A stretch of DNA of 64,000 nt from Druceiella hillmani (Eukaryota; Arthropoda; Insecta; Lepidoptera; Hepialidae), in NCBI GenBank assembly GCA_039881145.1, contig JAYKKI010000052.1, forward strand, positions 6,701,501 through 6,765,500, written 5' to 3'. A model generated the notes under the pieces. That model had not been told where the DNA came from, did no database searches, and saw only the letters and a program-made list of their open reading frames with translations. The translations under genes and the position numbers were made by a program. Positions 12,240 to 23,546 of this stretch are shown piece after piece (the first letter of the stretch is position 1; the number at the start of each line of letters is the position of its first letter).

Positions 12240-12287
12240 CTAGTGATGTCACGAAGAATATGCAAGGCAATTGGGAAAAAATTTACC

Positions 12288-12385
12288 TTGCATTTTCTTT
12301 TATAAAAAAATATCATTTCAGCCGAAAATAATATAACCCCGAGTGTTATATTACTTTCGGCTGAAATTATATTTTTAAAATGCAA
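12288..12385. repeat. Imperfect inverted repeat, about 45-bp arms
   Basis: TTGCATTTT...ATTTCAGCCGAAA.TAATATAAC on the left is mirrored by GTTATATTA.TTTCGGCTGAAAT...AAAATGCAA on the right, around a CCCGAGT centre near 12341. The arms pair well in the inner ~30 bases and less well outside. It looks like a small MITE or stem fragment between the TA tract and the tandem duplication. Confidence 0.8.
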
Positions 12386-12656
12386 ACCAAATACGTCAAT
12401 TAATTTTAAAGGTTTTGTAAATATGAACCGAATCTCTATGTAAAAAAAGAAATAACCTCAGATTACTAGTATAACCGATTTTTCCATGCGTTAAATAACA
12501 CTTGTACAACTTACTATTTAAAACCGAATAAGTCAATTAATTTTAAAGGTTTTATAAATATGAACCGATTCTCCAGACAATCCTCGAATTACTAGTGTAA
12601 TCGATTTTTCCATCCGCGAAATAATGTTCGTATCGCTCACTATTCAAAAGTAGTCC
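12383..12656. repeat. Tandem duplication, two diverged units of 137 bp
   Basis: CAATTAATTTTAAAGGTTTT.TAAATATGAACCGA begins at 12397 and again at 12534. Further shared words (ATTACTAGT.TAA.CGATTTTTCCAT) recur at the same 137-base offset. The right unit is continuous with the GC-richer patch to 12790. Confidence 0.8.
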
Positions 12657-12782
12657 ATCGCACCGTACATCGCTTTTGACGATACCGTGCAGTACTCGGT
12701 GGGCATTTACCGTAAAACCCTTAACCCTTGCGGTAACGTTGAAATAGGCTACGTCGATAATTGGATAATGACAATTATCTTC
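12552..12782 (-). other. 76-codon open frame without ATG in a CpG-rich patch
   Basis: Stop-to-stop frame on the minus strand, open for 76 codons, across a patch (about 12640-12790) clearly richer in G, C and CpG than its surroundings. It reads EDNCHYPIIDVAYFNVTARV, then KGFTVNAHRVLHGIVKSDVR, then CDGLLLNSERYEHYF and further. The last third overlaps the right unit of the 137-bp duplication. The left unit encodes a related phrase in the same sense (SKLYKCY...HGKIGYTSN against SERYEHY...DGKIDYTSN). Most differences between the units change amino acids, which argues against selection on this protein. It could be a relic of a transposon gene. The plus strand has an acceptor-like TCTTCTTACCGCAG at 12791. 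Confidence 0.2.
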
Positions 12783-13063
12783 TTACCGCAGGTCTTTTTA
12801 CTCAACAATCCATCAAAGCCAGCTTATTATATCAATTTACCGAAACGTGTGTAAAAAATTCGGAATTTTGATTCGTTCAATATTGCATTACCCGTGATAT
12901 ATTGTATTTATTTATAAATGTATGTTTAATTGATTCTTAGTTAAAACCCTTCGGTTTTTAAAACCTTTGAATGAATGTAAAAAAAATAATGTTAGACATA
13001 AATTCTTTATATTAACACAAATGACACAATATAAAAATAATACAGTTTAAAAGTACTTTTCAG

Positions 13064-13114
13064 ACCAAATTTGGCAAGGGCATCACACGCGACTGGTACC
13101 CACTATGTGTGTAA
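13064..13114 (+). other. Short exon-like island after a good acceptor
   Basis: AAAAGTACTTTTCAG ends at 13063 and is followed by a GC-richer stretch open in two frames; frame 0 reads TKFGKGITRDWYPLCV and a stop. GTACCC, GTGTGT and GTATGT follow as possible donors, none strong. It may be a terminal exon or a transposon scrap. Confidence 0.15.
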
Positions 13115-13238
13115 AACCATGCCGGTATGTTAATACACCATGGTAAGGAACAATAAATGCACAAATTCAAGCTGCACTTAACCGGTTTTTATTATAATAA
13201 TTATATATCGTTATTTATATTTCCCAAATGTTTTAGCG

Positions 13239-13242
<4 letters not shown>

Positions 13243-13292
<50 letters not shown>

Positions 13293-13317
13293 TTATATAT
13301 ATATATATATATATATC
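13243..13317. repeat. (TA)n microsatellite
   Basis: Alternating TA with a TATGTA and a TTTA interruption. Confidence 0.97.
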
Positions 13318-13328
13318 AAGTTCTACAT

Positions 13329-13375
13329 ATGATTATCAAATTACATCGGTAGACCACATGTAATTTGATAATCAT
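13329..13375. repeat. Perfect 18-bp inverted repeat with 11-base spacer
   Basis: ATGATTATCAAATTACAT at 13329-13346 is perfectly complemented at 13358-13375. It directly follows the TA tract. It could be the terminal hairpin of a small element. Confidence 0.9.
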
Positions 13376-13470
13376 AAATTTAAATCCACATCAGGTTTTC
13401 GACGAACAAAATTGTAAACACATACTTCGTAAAATCTAACTTTCGGAAGTTTCCCGTTCTTCCACCCGAT

Positions 13471-13570
13471 ATATAGAATGTCCAAAAGCTCTGTCATATA
13501 AAAATCTGTTATATAGAATGTCTATAAGCTCTGTTATATAAAAATCTGTTATATAGAATGTCCATAAAAT
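13471..13570. repeat. Tandem repeat, 40-bp unit, 2.5 copies
   Basis: Units begin with ATATAGAATGTC at 13471, 13511 and 13551 (the last truncated). Each full unit contains AAGCTCTGT.ATATAAAAATCTGTT. Near-identical copies imply recent amplification. Confidence 0.92.
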
Positions 13571-13571
13571 A

Positions 13572-15150
13572 CACATATATGAAATGTCCCTACCTACTTT
13601 CTTATTTTCTATTTCGCAGTATATATTGTTCAGGGTCAAACGTGATCAAGTTTGTTTCAAGTATTTCGTGTCAAAAGAGTACATCAAAGAAATGCATATT
13701 TACTAAGTACTTCACCATAACGCAGTATAAATATAGGAAGTTTCATTGTATCGAATAAAAATTTTCGAATAACCGTATGATTTATATATTAATATACGCG
13801 CGTGCGCATGCGTGTTTTATCAACTTTATTCTTTACAATTAAATAGTTCATATCATCAGATTCCATCTTCAAATCCTGGCGACCACTTGTGATCAAAATA
13901 CTTATCAAACAAACCAAATGTACTGAAAGTTGATAAACCTACTCATAATCGTTAGGAATTTCCTACTATTTTCAGATACCCATTCCATAATTAGACCTTT
14001 GGTAACATTTGTGAAAAACGATTCCTCAAAATAAATAAAATGAGCCCAAACTCGGTTAGTCGACACTCCATTATTAAAGAATTCTGTCACCACCTTCTAA
14101 CTCCATCCTCCAGCACTTTGATATATCAAATGAGTTGAAATTTGGTATCAAATTTCGTAAAGGGACTAAGTAATATTATGTGCTAAGGAGTTTCTTAGTA
14201 TATTTCTAAGGACCTATATCTACTTAAGAGCTCCTAAGTATTGTCCATCAGTGTCAATGTGTGTCCAAATTACGGTTGTATAGACATTATAGAACTACTT
14301 ACCGGTCGAAATAAAAACTCCCTGTTTTTAAAATCGATTAAAAATATTCAAAAATATTTCACTACGCTAGTTAAAGATATGTGTACAACCCAAAAAAGTA
14401 GGATATTAGCTGTTTCTTTATTAAAATACATTTAACAGAAAATATTCCAAATAACTTCAGATTTTTCAAATACTATTACTAAACATACTCCTAATACATA
14501 AAAATACTACAAATATAATGCTGAAATAACTCTATATATTTCAAGCTTGACGAACTAAACAAAGTATTTTATATTCAGCGTTTCAGAATTTGGTTAACTT
14601 TCTTATTTTAAATTAATAACATGATAAGGTGAACCATCTTGGAAAATTAAATCGACTAAAGCAGCCTTAACAAAATTGGTTTAGAATTTAAAATATGGTA
14701 ATGTGAGGATCTCGCATAATTTCGTCACCGGGATTATTTTTGATTTAATAAAACAATATAGATTTTGATTTAAATAGTGCATATTATGTATTAATATTAC
14801 AATAACAAATGAAATCTGCGGAACTCCTCAACACAATATCACATAATTTGTATAAATCTTTTAAAAATGTCCGTAAATATAAAAACCATTTTTAATAGAT
14901 GAAATTAATCGAAATGAGATAAATTTTTTTTATTTCTTTTCAATTTACATTTACTTTTGTCTGTATTATTTTTTTTATTTGTTTAATTAAAACATAAAAA
15001 GTAAAAAACATATTGGTAAAGTTACAACATTTGTTATTTTACATATTAATTGAGAAGTTATCCCTATTGTTTCCAACGTAAAAATATTTTAAGGCAAATA
15101 TTTTTCGAATGCGATAATAAATATGTAAATAGATGGAGGTAGTATTAGTG
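13572..15150. other. AT-rich stretch without recognisable feature
   Basis: Open frames at 13558-13758, 13905-14093 (minus) and 14241-14435 show no domain or motif I recognise. A short CG-containing alternating tract sits at 13797-13816. Confidence 0.4.
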
Positions 15151-15155
15151 TCTAG

Positions 15156-15271
15156 ATTAAAGTCGTAAATTTACAAAACGAGTTCATAAAGACGCTTAAG
15201 TTTCAAGCTCTTGACAGTTGTGTTAGAAATGCAATATTAGGAATATATAAGCACGTAGAAAATGCAGACGG
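15156..15271 (+). other. Candidate coding exon or transposon scrap ending at a strong donor
   Basis: An open frame begins after TAG 15153-15155 and reads IKVVNLQNEFIKTLKFQALD, then SCVRNAILGIYKHVENADG. It ends at a strong donor, ACGG|GTAAGC, at 15271/15272. Composition rises at the right end (GCAGACGGGTAAGCGGGAG). The upstream AG at 15155 lacks a pyrimidine tract. A second acceptor, CTCTTGACAG, would give a 54-nt exon that is phase 2 at both ends, the same phase as the 9.2-kb candidate. I do not recognise the peptide. Confidence 0.25.
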
Positions 15272-15274
15272 GTA

Positions 15275-17149
15275 AGCGGGAGAATGAACGACAATTTTCT
15301 TCACAAATATTTTTATGTACTTGTCATTTTTTTTATCACCTTATTGCTAAACAGTTTTAAAAAAATAAAGAAACAAAAAATAAGTTATGATAGTGGCGGT
15401 GAAGTTAAGATACTGTAATATTTTTACGTTTATGCAGTTTATGACGTTACATGTTGCGTTGTGTCCAGTGATTAGTCGTGAATCATTTGACCCTTACAAT
15501 AAATTCGCTTTTTAATTCCTTCGATATCAATACTCTCATAAATATTTCGGATGACAGAAAGTGTTTCGTATTTATTGCCAGGAATTCGCCCGTTCTTTAA
15601 ATTTCAATATTTTGGTGCCATAAAATAGATTTATTTTCTATCTTCATTATATACGGTAATAAAATATAGTTTTCATAGACCAACAAAAACAATGGAAAAA
15701 TGTGAAAATTTCATATCTTCCATCTTATTCTAAGAACGTAAACTCGTTCAAAATGTAAAATGCAATTCAAATCTAGCTCGTATGATAGTAATGAATACTA
15801 AGTTTGAAATTAAATTATTTCATTTATCATCAATATGGTTATCACTTCTATAGCCTTCCTGGTTCTAAAAACGTCGTAGTAACATAATTAGGTATGGTGG
15901 TTATGAATATAGCAAATATCTTTAAAACCATAGCTTCTAAAATTGTTATTGAAATTTTTACATAGCCTTTGTGTAATCTTCCAAAAACCCTGTTTTTCGT
16001 TATTATGGGTTTAGTAATTTCGGAAATAATAGGATGGAAGTCTGCTGCTAATAATTATAGAAATATTATTGAAAAATTAATAGAGTCAGTATAGTGGTCT
16101 GTGCTTGAAGGGTGTAAGGCAGAGATAGATCAGCTTATTAACTAACTAATCATCCCGAGCATTTCTTCAATCTTGCTGACCGAATCGATTTTAAAAAACA
16201 GAGTTTTTTTCTTTACGTTTTTTTGTTTGGATCAGGTTGATGTGAAAATCAATTTATACTCCTTCCCAAGGAAAATATAACAAGGAATATAACATATTCC
16301 AAAGCACTATATGGAACTGCTTTATTACAGCATTCCAGAAAATCTGATATGAAGTAATTCAGTGGTTACTATAAATCTATGCGGGAGAAACCGTGACGCG
16401 CAGCTAGTGAGAGGCTAAAGAGAGTTCTTGACATATTTTAATTAACACTAATTTCATATAGAGTCGAACGACATTGATTTTTGAATGATAAACACTAAAA
16501 ATTATTATCCAAATGTATAATGTGCATAGAAATTATTACTATTTACTATGAATATATCAAGAAATCGGTAAGTTTCTCCATGTATCAATTAATATACGAC
16601 CTGTATATATTTTAAAATTTTGTTCACCCTCTCACCCTAAATTGAGGATTAATGCTATAATGAGCAAATTTAACTTAGAAACAAATACTCTATATCGATA
16701 TTAATTACGTTTAGCTTTACAACGCATTTCAGTTGATCAAAAACAGGTGAACAAAGTTTCGTTCTAATGAAATAAAGTTGGATGCTTGAAATCTTGAATT
16801 CCTTTCTCATACTATTTTATTGATCTCTTTGTCTAAATATATTAGTCATTTTATGAAATCTTTCACACAGGGAAGGAAATTAATTTCGCTGTTAAAGTTT
16901 TTTTCGAGATTTTTACCAATAACTTGTTTGAAATAACAATTGAAATAAATTTTTAGAAAAATTTTATGTGTTTGTTGAAACATGATATAAAAAGTATTAA
17001 TCAAATTATTCTAAAATGTACTGGGGATATGTAACACCACCGTTATGTTTTAAAAATATGGTTATGAGGTGGTTTTTGGCTGGGAGTAGGACCAGGGCAG
17101 AATGTCTGTTTACTTAAACACATTCCATCTAATATAATGAAACAGGATG

Positions 17150-17150
<1 letters not shown>
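15275..17150. other. AT-rich stretch with one coding-like relic
   Basis: At about 15990-16280 a plus-strand frame interrupted by two stops reads as protein-like pieces (GWKSAANNYRNIIEKLIESV, WSVLEGCKAEIDQLIN, SISSILLTESILK). It may be a dead gene fragment; I cannot name it. The phrase TTTCGGAAATAA near 16018 recurs at about 23758 and in inverted form near 20064. Nothing else is supported. Confidence 0.3.
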
Positions 17151-17152
<2 letters not shown>

Positions 17153-17231
<79 letters not shown>

Positions 17232-17262
17232 TTATATATATATATATGTATATATATATATC
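17153..17262. repeat. (TA)n microsatellite
   Basis: About 110 bp of TA with TATGTATATTTA interruptions at the right end. Confidence 0.97.
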
Positions 17263-17264
17263 TC

Positions 17265-18060
17265 AAATTTCACTTCAAAGATAGTAATGATTTTGTTTTT
17301 TAATTGATATGAAAACTACGGGATCAAGTTAAGTTGTATTTTCACTAAATTAACACTTGATATTTGTTTATATTTAGCCAGCTAATTTTTTCCCGATCAA
17401 ATTTCCAAGGGCTTTTCAAATTAAATTTTTGGCAATTAAAATATATTCCTATAAAATATTTCCTAAGGCGTATATAACAAAATTTTGGAACACTGAAAAA
17501 TTCTAATGAAACATTTCCTAAGACGATTAAAATTAAATGTTTCACTAAAATATGTTTACAGTTACAGTAGCGCATTTGAAATGAAATTTTATGTATTTAT
17601 ATATTGTGGTCAAATATATTCTAAAGCGTTCAGAATCAAAATTTTGGAGTTCATAATAAATCAAGATCAAATATTTTAGTTTAAGTATGATAAGTGAAGA
17701 GTAATGATGAACTTAAGAACTGGTTAATATAAATAAATGAGATTGTCGCGATATAAGTTGCTTTTATACCGGTTAAACATGAATTTTGAGAAAAAATTGT
17801 GTAGATAAATATTTGCCACTTAAGTCATAAGGAAACTTAGTATGTATTTGAAGTATACGATGATTGGAGCTAGTCATATGCTGATCGGTATCCGAGATGA
17901 AAAGTGACAGAATTATTTGTGATTATCGTGACGCTTTAAAATATTCACGGTGTTAAAAAGGAAACAAAAAAAATATGAATACGGGGGCGTTGCATAGGTA
18001 GGTTGTGGAGCTGCATAGGTATAAAATAAAAAAATCCCAGAATTAAAAATTAAGGATAAA
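17265..18060. other. AT-rich stretch between two TA tracts
   Basis: The minus-strand frame 17345-17575 has no recognisable domain. It contains two near copies of a CATTTCCTAAG.CG phrase (near 17460 and 17515). No gene is supported. Confidence 0.45.
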
Positions 18061-18061
18061 T

Positions 18062-18063
<2 letters not shown>

Positions 18064-18138
<75 letters not shown>

Positions 18139-18174
18139 GTATATATATATGTATATATATATATACATAATATA
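18064..18174. repeat. (TA)n microsatellite
   Basis: About 110 bp of TA with several TATGTATA/TACATA interruptions to the right. Confidence 0.97.
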
Positions 18175-18675
18175 TAATCTAGGATGTTAGTTCACTTTAT
18201 GATACAATTCCTCACACAGTACTTATACAAATGTGCGGTATAGTTACAAATTTCTTTACTATCCAAAATGTCATGCATGTGAAATATTTCAGAAAATTAA
18301 TTTTCGTTAATTTATGTTACTTATGATAGAAGTAACCAAGAAACATGACACAATATTCAGACCTCTGAACTTTTCGTTAAGCATGATTGAAAGTCAAGAC
18401 ATCAAGTTTTTATTTACTAAAATTCATATGAAAATTCCATATTATTCTTAATTTTTCACCTAAATATATTTATAGACATATCAAAATTGTCAAACTGGTA
18501 TTATGATGTAAGTACTTGTATCACGATTGTGTGACTATTGCTATCAAAATCTTGAAACATTACAATTTTTCTGCTGATCAATTCTGTTTTTCTCTCTGTG
18601 ATAGAGTTAAATAAATTGTTCCGAGGACAATTTAATACACAACGAACTACTTGTCAAATTATCTAGCAGAAGCTC

Positions 18676-18714
18676 AAAAAAAATTACCTTAAACTTTTAA
18701 GGTAATTTTTTTTA
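18676..18714. repeat. Short perfect hairpin with A/T tails
   Basis: AAAAAAAATTACCTTAAA is mirrored by TTTTAAGGTAATTTTTTTT with a minimal loop. It resembles a bacterial terminator in shape, but nothing here suggests a bacterial transcription unit. Confidence 0.75.
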
Positions 18715-18719
18715 TATAG

Positions 18720-21140
18720 AATATATTTTTATTAATATCGGTCTAAGAAGTGCATCACTTGCGTTCGCCATTATTCTCAACAATCAGTTTGATGAGCAAA
18801 TCTCAAATATCAATATGACTGTAAAAATCTCTTTTTTTAAAAAACGTATCGCTAACTTTAAAACAAAACATTTTTTGATTAAAACTGTTAATTATATTAA
18901 CATTTTTTGATTAAAAAGTTAGCTGTATTGAGAGCTTGGAATTAAAGTAAGACATGGTATAATTTAAACTTTTTGGTATATGTTGTCTCAAATATAACTT
19001 TGAAGTTATCTGATAATCACGCTTCTACGTATTAAATTTAGGAACATTGTTAACGCGATAAAATTTAGTATTCCAACTACGAAATAAGTTTTCTTTTATG
19101 GTAGCAGGCATTTTAACAGTTTCAGGATAAAAGTAGGAAAATCGTTATGGATTATTTTGCAAGAAAAATATTTACGTGATAACGTAGTAAATTCATTTTA
19201 TCTGTGTTAATAAGATTTTGAATCAAAATATTAAATAATGATTCTTTGTGTGATTCCGGTTTGCTGTGTGATTTTTTTTCTTTATATTATTAATTATTAA
19301 CAAGTTTCACAACTGTAATATTGAAAAATGTTTCAACAATATTGTTATATATATTTTGGAACATTAAAATATAAACAAGTGATACAGATTCAACATAATA
19401 CATATAATCAATGAGTTAGAGTATTTCAAAGTGTTATTGCGGAAGTTACATTTATTCTGTCAGTATTGACAATACACAAACAAATAAAAAAATATTTTTA
19501 AAAGTTCTTCAATAATATGTAAATGGCCCAAAGTTATTTCATAAAATATTAGTTTATGAACGCGAATATTTGCTTTAAACGTTCATTATTATAGTTAGTA
19601 ATTTAGAAAAACTTCTGTCAAGGTAATCGGGACGTGCTGTTTCTAATTCCAATTATATAACGCACAAACAAACACCATCTCTAACGCTGCTACGGCGGTT
19701 GCATAAACTCAATACTTCAGAAATAAAAATTAATTTTAGGAAGGTTTCTGGCTCATTATCATCTATTTTAGTTTATTTTAATACGAATGAGGCTATGAAG
19801 ATTTAGAAAGATTTTTTACTTTGTAAATACCGTTGAAATTATATGGTAAATTTAAAGGAAAAGTAAAACCTTATTACAACCACTCATGTGTTTTTCCGTA
19901 TATCTTTCATAGCCTTTTTTCTCAGAAATTATTTGACGTAGATATTTGAAATTTAGCACTGTAATAAAACACATTAAGAAGCATACATTGCATTCGGGAA
20001 TTTTTAGGAGGGCAATAAAGACATTAGAAATTATATGTAAATATAAAAAAAATCCGCTCCCTTATTTCCGAAACTACTGTTCCAGAAAAGATAAAAAAAA
20101 ACAAAGTGGGTAAAGCTTAACTGGAAAATTGCAGGAAATCTATGGTGCTTATCATAAGAGCTAATATTTCTGAAATAGGTCTATGTATTTACGCCTGGAA
20201 TAAATGTAGTATGTAATATGTTGTAATATATTTACGTTGTGAAAAATTATTACTTGTAAATATTCTAATAGGTACTATGTACGCTCGAAGGTTCATAAGT
20301 GTTGAAATATATAACGAAACCTCATATTGAGAGTTTTGCTCGTATTTTAAAAGTTTTTTTTTCTTTCTTTGTTTGATATTTGTCTTTACCTGTTAACATT
20401 ATTTTCTTTATTGTATATACTTGAAATTATTTTAATTGAATATTTCATACTTCGTTATATAGTTAATACTACCAGGTAATGTTAATATGACTTATTAGAC
20501 CTAATTTTATTATTTATATTATGCAATGGCACATCAACGCAATCAGTACGCCAAATGGAACTTCTAAAATAAGTAACATCTAAAAATTAAATTGATCTCA
20601 TTCAAATAATTAATTTTTCATGGAAAAACACAATTTCTGGAATTTCTTACCTTTGCTTTTGTAAATGATGGAGTAATAATAAATAGATCATCGCTTAATC
20701 TAGGATACATTTTATTGAAATCGGTTAAGTTGTACATCTAAAGAATCTTTTCTGATATGAAGAGAGCGGCAGACGTATGAACATGTAAATGATCTTATAA
20801 TCATACTTGTTCTTTCTTGCGACACCGAAACCTGAAGAGTGTTTTTTATTCCACTTAAGGAACGAGAAGAAAAGAAGGAACTTAAGGAACCGCATTCCTT
20901 TAGTAACTAATACAGGTCCATTAGTGCCCTAAAACTGAAATTTGGCTTGGCTATATATATTTACAACATGTACTAAGTCACGAAAAAAAATCTTTTAAGA
21001 AAAGTTTGTCGGGGTACTTATCGTGCATATGAAGTGTTAATCATTAAATAAATTTCTTTAATATGTTGAGAATATGTCTTGAAGACTTTTTCTATATAAG
21101 GGCAGTTTTCGAAATATTAATTTTTTTATTCTTAGTTAAG
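18720..21140. other. AT-rich stretch with faint dispersed-repeat signals
   Basis: A 32-bp direct repeat (ACATTTTTTGATTAAAA) sits at 18868 and 18900. The phrases TTTTTCCGTATATCTT near 19900 and TTATTTCCGAAACTACT near 20064 have counterparts near 28890 and, inverted, near 23756. These hint at an old dispersed family that I cannot delimit. No coding region is supported. Confidence 0.35.
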
Positions 21141-21146
21141 TGTCTC

Positions 21147-21224
21147 CATTCTCTACCAGCTAAACTGTTATTTCAGTTAGTTAAAGGTAAAAAATTGTAT
21201 TAGCATTCACAATGGTAGAGAATG
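21147..21224. repeat. 12-bp inverted repeat with 54-base spacer
   Basis: CATTCTCTACCA at 21147-21158 is complemented by TGGTAGAGAATG at 21213-21224. The spacer holds its own small TAACTG/CAGTTA pairing. Confidence 0.6.
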
Positions 21225-21467
21225 TAAAGAAATTAAAACGAAAATTATCATATTCCTAGACTTAAATAGTTGGATCTACAAAGTCTTAACAGAGAGACTT
21301 AAATCAATAGCTAAAATAAATTTGTATTTTGAAATATATATTTACTGTATCTAAGTTATTTATTACAATATATATTAGATAACATGTTTGTACATTTATT
21401 TAATGAGAAATAATATAATTTACCATATATATGCCCCATGTTTTGCGCCTTTGAAATTTGCACTATG

Positions 21468-21468
21468 C

Positions 21469-21556
<88 letters not shown>
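21468..21556. repeat. (TA)n microsatellite
   Basis: TA tract with TTTATATATATG interruptions near 21490. Confidence 0.97.
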
Positions 21557-21560
<4 letters not shown>

Positions 21561-21749
21561 CTGTCATTGTAGAACTGGAAGATAATATTTTAATTTTTAG
21601 ATTATTACAAAAAACGTACGATTCAGCCTATGATAATCAGAAAAAAACAGTAGCACTATACAATTTCTAACTACAACACAGAAAACATTAAACATTTATG
21701 GAAGCATACAATCATGTACAAAAGCGATTAAATAACAAAAAAACCATAA

Positions 21750-22013
21750 TTAAAAGAAACTACGTGTATTATTTCTACTTTCTTTAATTTCTTGACCTAT
21801 TTTTCGTTGTATTACATCTTCAGGTGGGATATTAGCAAAGATTTCATTTAATTGTGAATAATGAATGTCTTCAAAATTAACGCCAAATAAATTCAGTAAC
21901 AAAAAAGTGTTAGTATTATCACCATTTTGACGTGTAGTCTGTGTTACCAAAATTAATGTTTTTTTGCTATTTTTCAACAACGTAAAATTCTTACGTCGCA
22001 TTATTTCGACCAC
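21750..22013 (-). other. Open frame of a repeat family; non-inverted relative of the fold-back elements
   Basis: An 87-codon minus-strand frame, open and protein-like throughout: RRKNFTLLKNSKKTLILVTQ, then TTRQNGDNTNTFLLLNLFGV, then NFEDIHYSQLNEIFANIPP, then EDVIQRKIGQEIKESRNNT. The second half matches the peptide of the fold-back elements at 3.2 and 49.7 kb (FGVNF, SQ.NE, FAN.PPEDV, IKESRNNT), but here the order is linear with no inverted insertion. This is therefore closest to the ancestral arrangement. The upstream part may begin before the ATG. Function unknown; I do not recognise the family. Finding it three times in 64 kb means it is carried by a repeat rather than being a host gene. 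Confidence 0.55.
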
Positions 22014-22014
22014 A

Positions 22015-22775
22015 TGGGGCGTGAAAGTTTCCTGAACTAGTCTGTTATATCAGTTTATGGAGGAAGTAAAAACGTCACGTCCGATGTCAAAAAGGACGTA
22101 ACAATTACATCATTAATAAGAGCGGTATATTTTGAATCATTGTCAAGTTATCTTTAACCTGGTCCTGGCCTAAGCAGTATGATGGTCAGTTATCACTAAT
22201 TGATCGTAACTTATTAAGCAATTACAGATCCATCAACTATGTAGTGACACCTACTGAGGATAACAGCAAAATAATGGGAGGTATATTTATATCCACAACA
22301 TGGCTCCTTTTCTTCTCATAACTTAATCTTCGAGGAAATGAAATGTACTATTTACATATAATAAAGCATACAAATTTGTGTATATTTTCACACGCGGACT
22401 TCTTGAAATCTAATACACGCGGACTTCTTGAATTTTAAATTAATAGTAATGAAAAGGAAAAAAAATATTTTCTCTTAGTTTGCAAAACTTAAGACAGTAT
22501 ATTTATGTCAAACTAATAATATTGTGGTTATAATCGAATTTTATTTTATTATTTCAATTTTGCTGTTTTAAATGATTCCTTATAAACATTACCTAATATT
22601 TCATAAAACTTTTCAAGTGCTTTTTAAAATAAAATTGTCACTTTTATTCCTGGTCCCAGAACTACATTCATTAATACTCGTTCCATTTCCCTAGAAAATT
22701 TATTTACGGAATATTCAAATTAAATTATTGATTTTTTCTTTCACAAATTGTCAATTACAATGAAAGATTTTAATA
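22015..22775. other. Stretch with one 25-bp direct repeat, otherwise featureless
   Basis: CACGCGGACTTCTTGAA occurs at 22391 and 22416 (25-base period, nearly exact). No coding region or element is visible elsewhere. Confidence 0.5.
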
Positions 22776-23240
22776 TATTTCTTCACAATATTTGCATAAT
22801 ATTACGTTACTTACATTTAATTCCAAACATTAGTCGAAGTGCTACAAAAAGACACTGAAGTTAAAACCTCCATAAGCTAACACTCTGGACGGTAAATCCT
22901 TCGTTTGAGCGAGAATCCGACGAGCTTGCTTTGTGAAGCTGCTCACAAATTTCCGCAGCTCGCGAAAGCCAGATTGCTGTGACTCATTACATATTTACTG
23001 AATATATCAATGTATTATTTGACGTCGTCGTATTTTTTTTTCTATCTTAGTAATTTTGTTGCTAAAGTAAAAAGAGAATGAAGTCAAAAATGTATTTAAG
23101 GGCTATATAATCAAATAACAAAAATGAGTATTTCAAACTATTTTTAAAAATGTGTAAAATTATTGAAAGTTTTGATTTTTCAACATCCAAAGAACTCTTT
23201 TATTACACGTAGTTTTAGATAAACTAAAATCATTGCATTA
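22776..23240 (+). repeat. Dispersed repeat, copy A (partner at 63186-63672)
   Basis: Collinear matches with the right end of the window: ATTTCTTCA.AATATTTG, then ATTACGT, then ATTCCAAAC.TTA.TCGAA, then GA.GATCCGACGAGCTT or GAATCCGACGAGCTT, then TTACGTC-type words, ending near TTAGAT..AAGAA. Both copies lie in the same orientation. The GC-richer core (AATCCGACGAGCTTGC) is the best conserved part. No coding frame survives. Probably an old non-autonomous element. Confidence 0.6.
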
Positions 23241-23464
23241 GATTTAAGAAGGTTGAACCGCACTAGGCAAAAATATATTTTACGATATCCATTTTGATCA
23301 ACCAGAACTTAAACTCTGAAGGTTTTGTCTTGTTGCCGTATGAATAATAACTCCCAGATCACCATTTTCTAACTGCAAATGATGTTTGTTTTATTGTTCG
23401 TTTCGTAATTAGGTTGTAGTCTTTTTAATGTTTTTATATAACTGGAATATATAAATATGTATCT

Positions 23465-23546
23465 CCACACACGTGCGCTCGCACGCATGCACGTAAACAT
23501 GCACGCACACACGCAGGCACGCACGCGCGCACACATGCTTGCATGA
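23465..23546. repeat. Imperfect CA/CG purine-pyrimidine tract
   Basis: About 80 bp of CACG/CATG/CGCA words, almost strictly alternating purine-pyrimidine and strikingly GC-rich for this window. Such tracts can adopt Z-DNA. Confidence 0.9.

Noticed and set aside
18676..18714. Rho-independent terminator
   Set aside because: The hairpin with T-run has the right shape, but the sequence is eukaryotic in character and no gene ends there.
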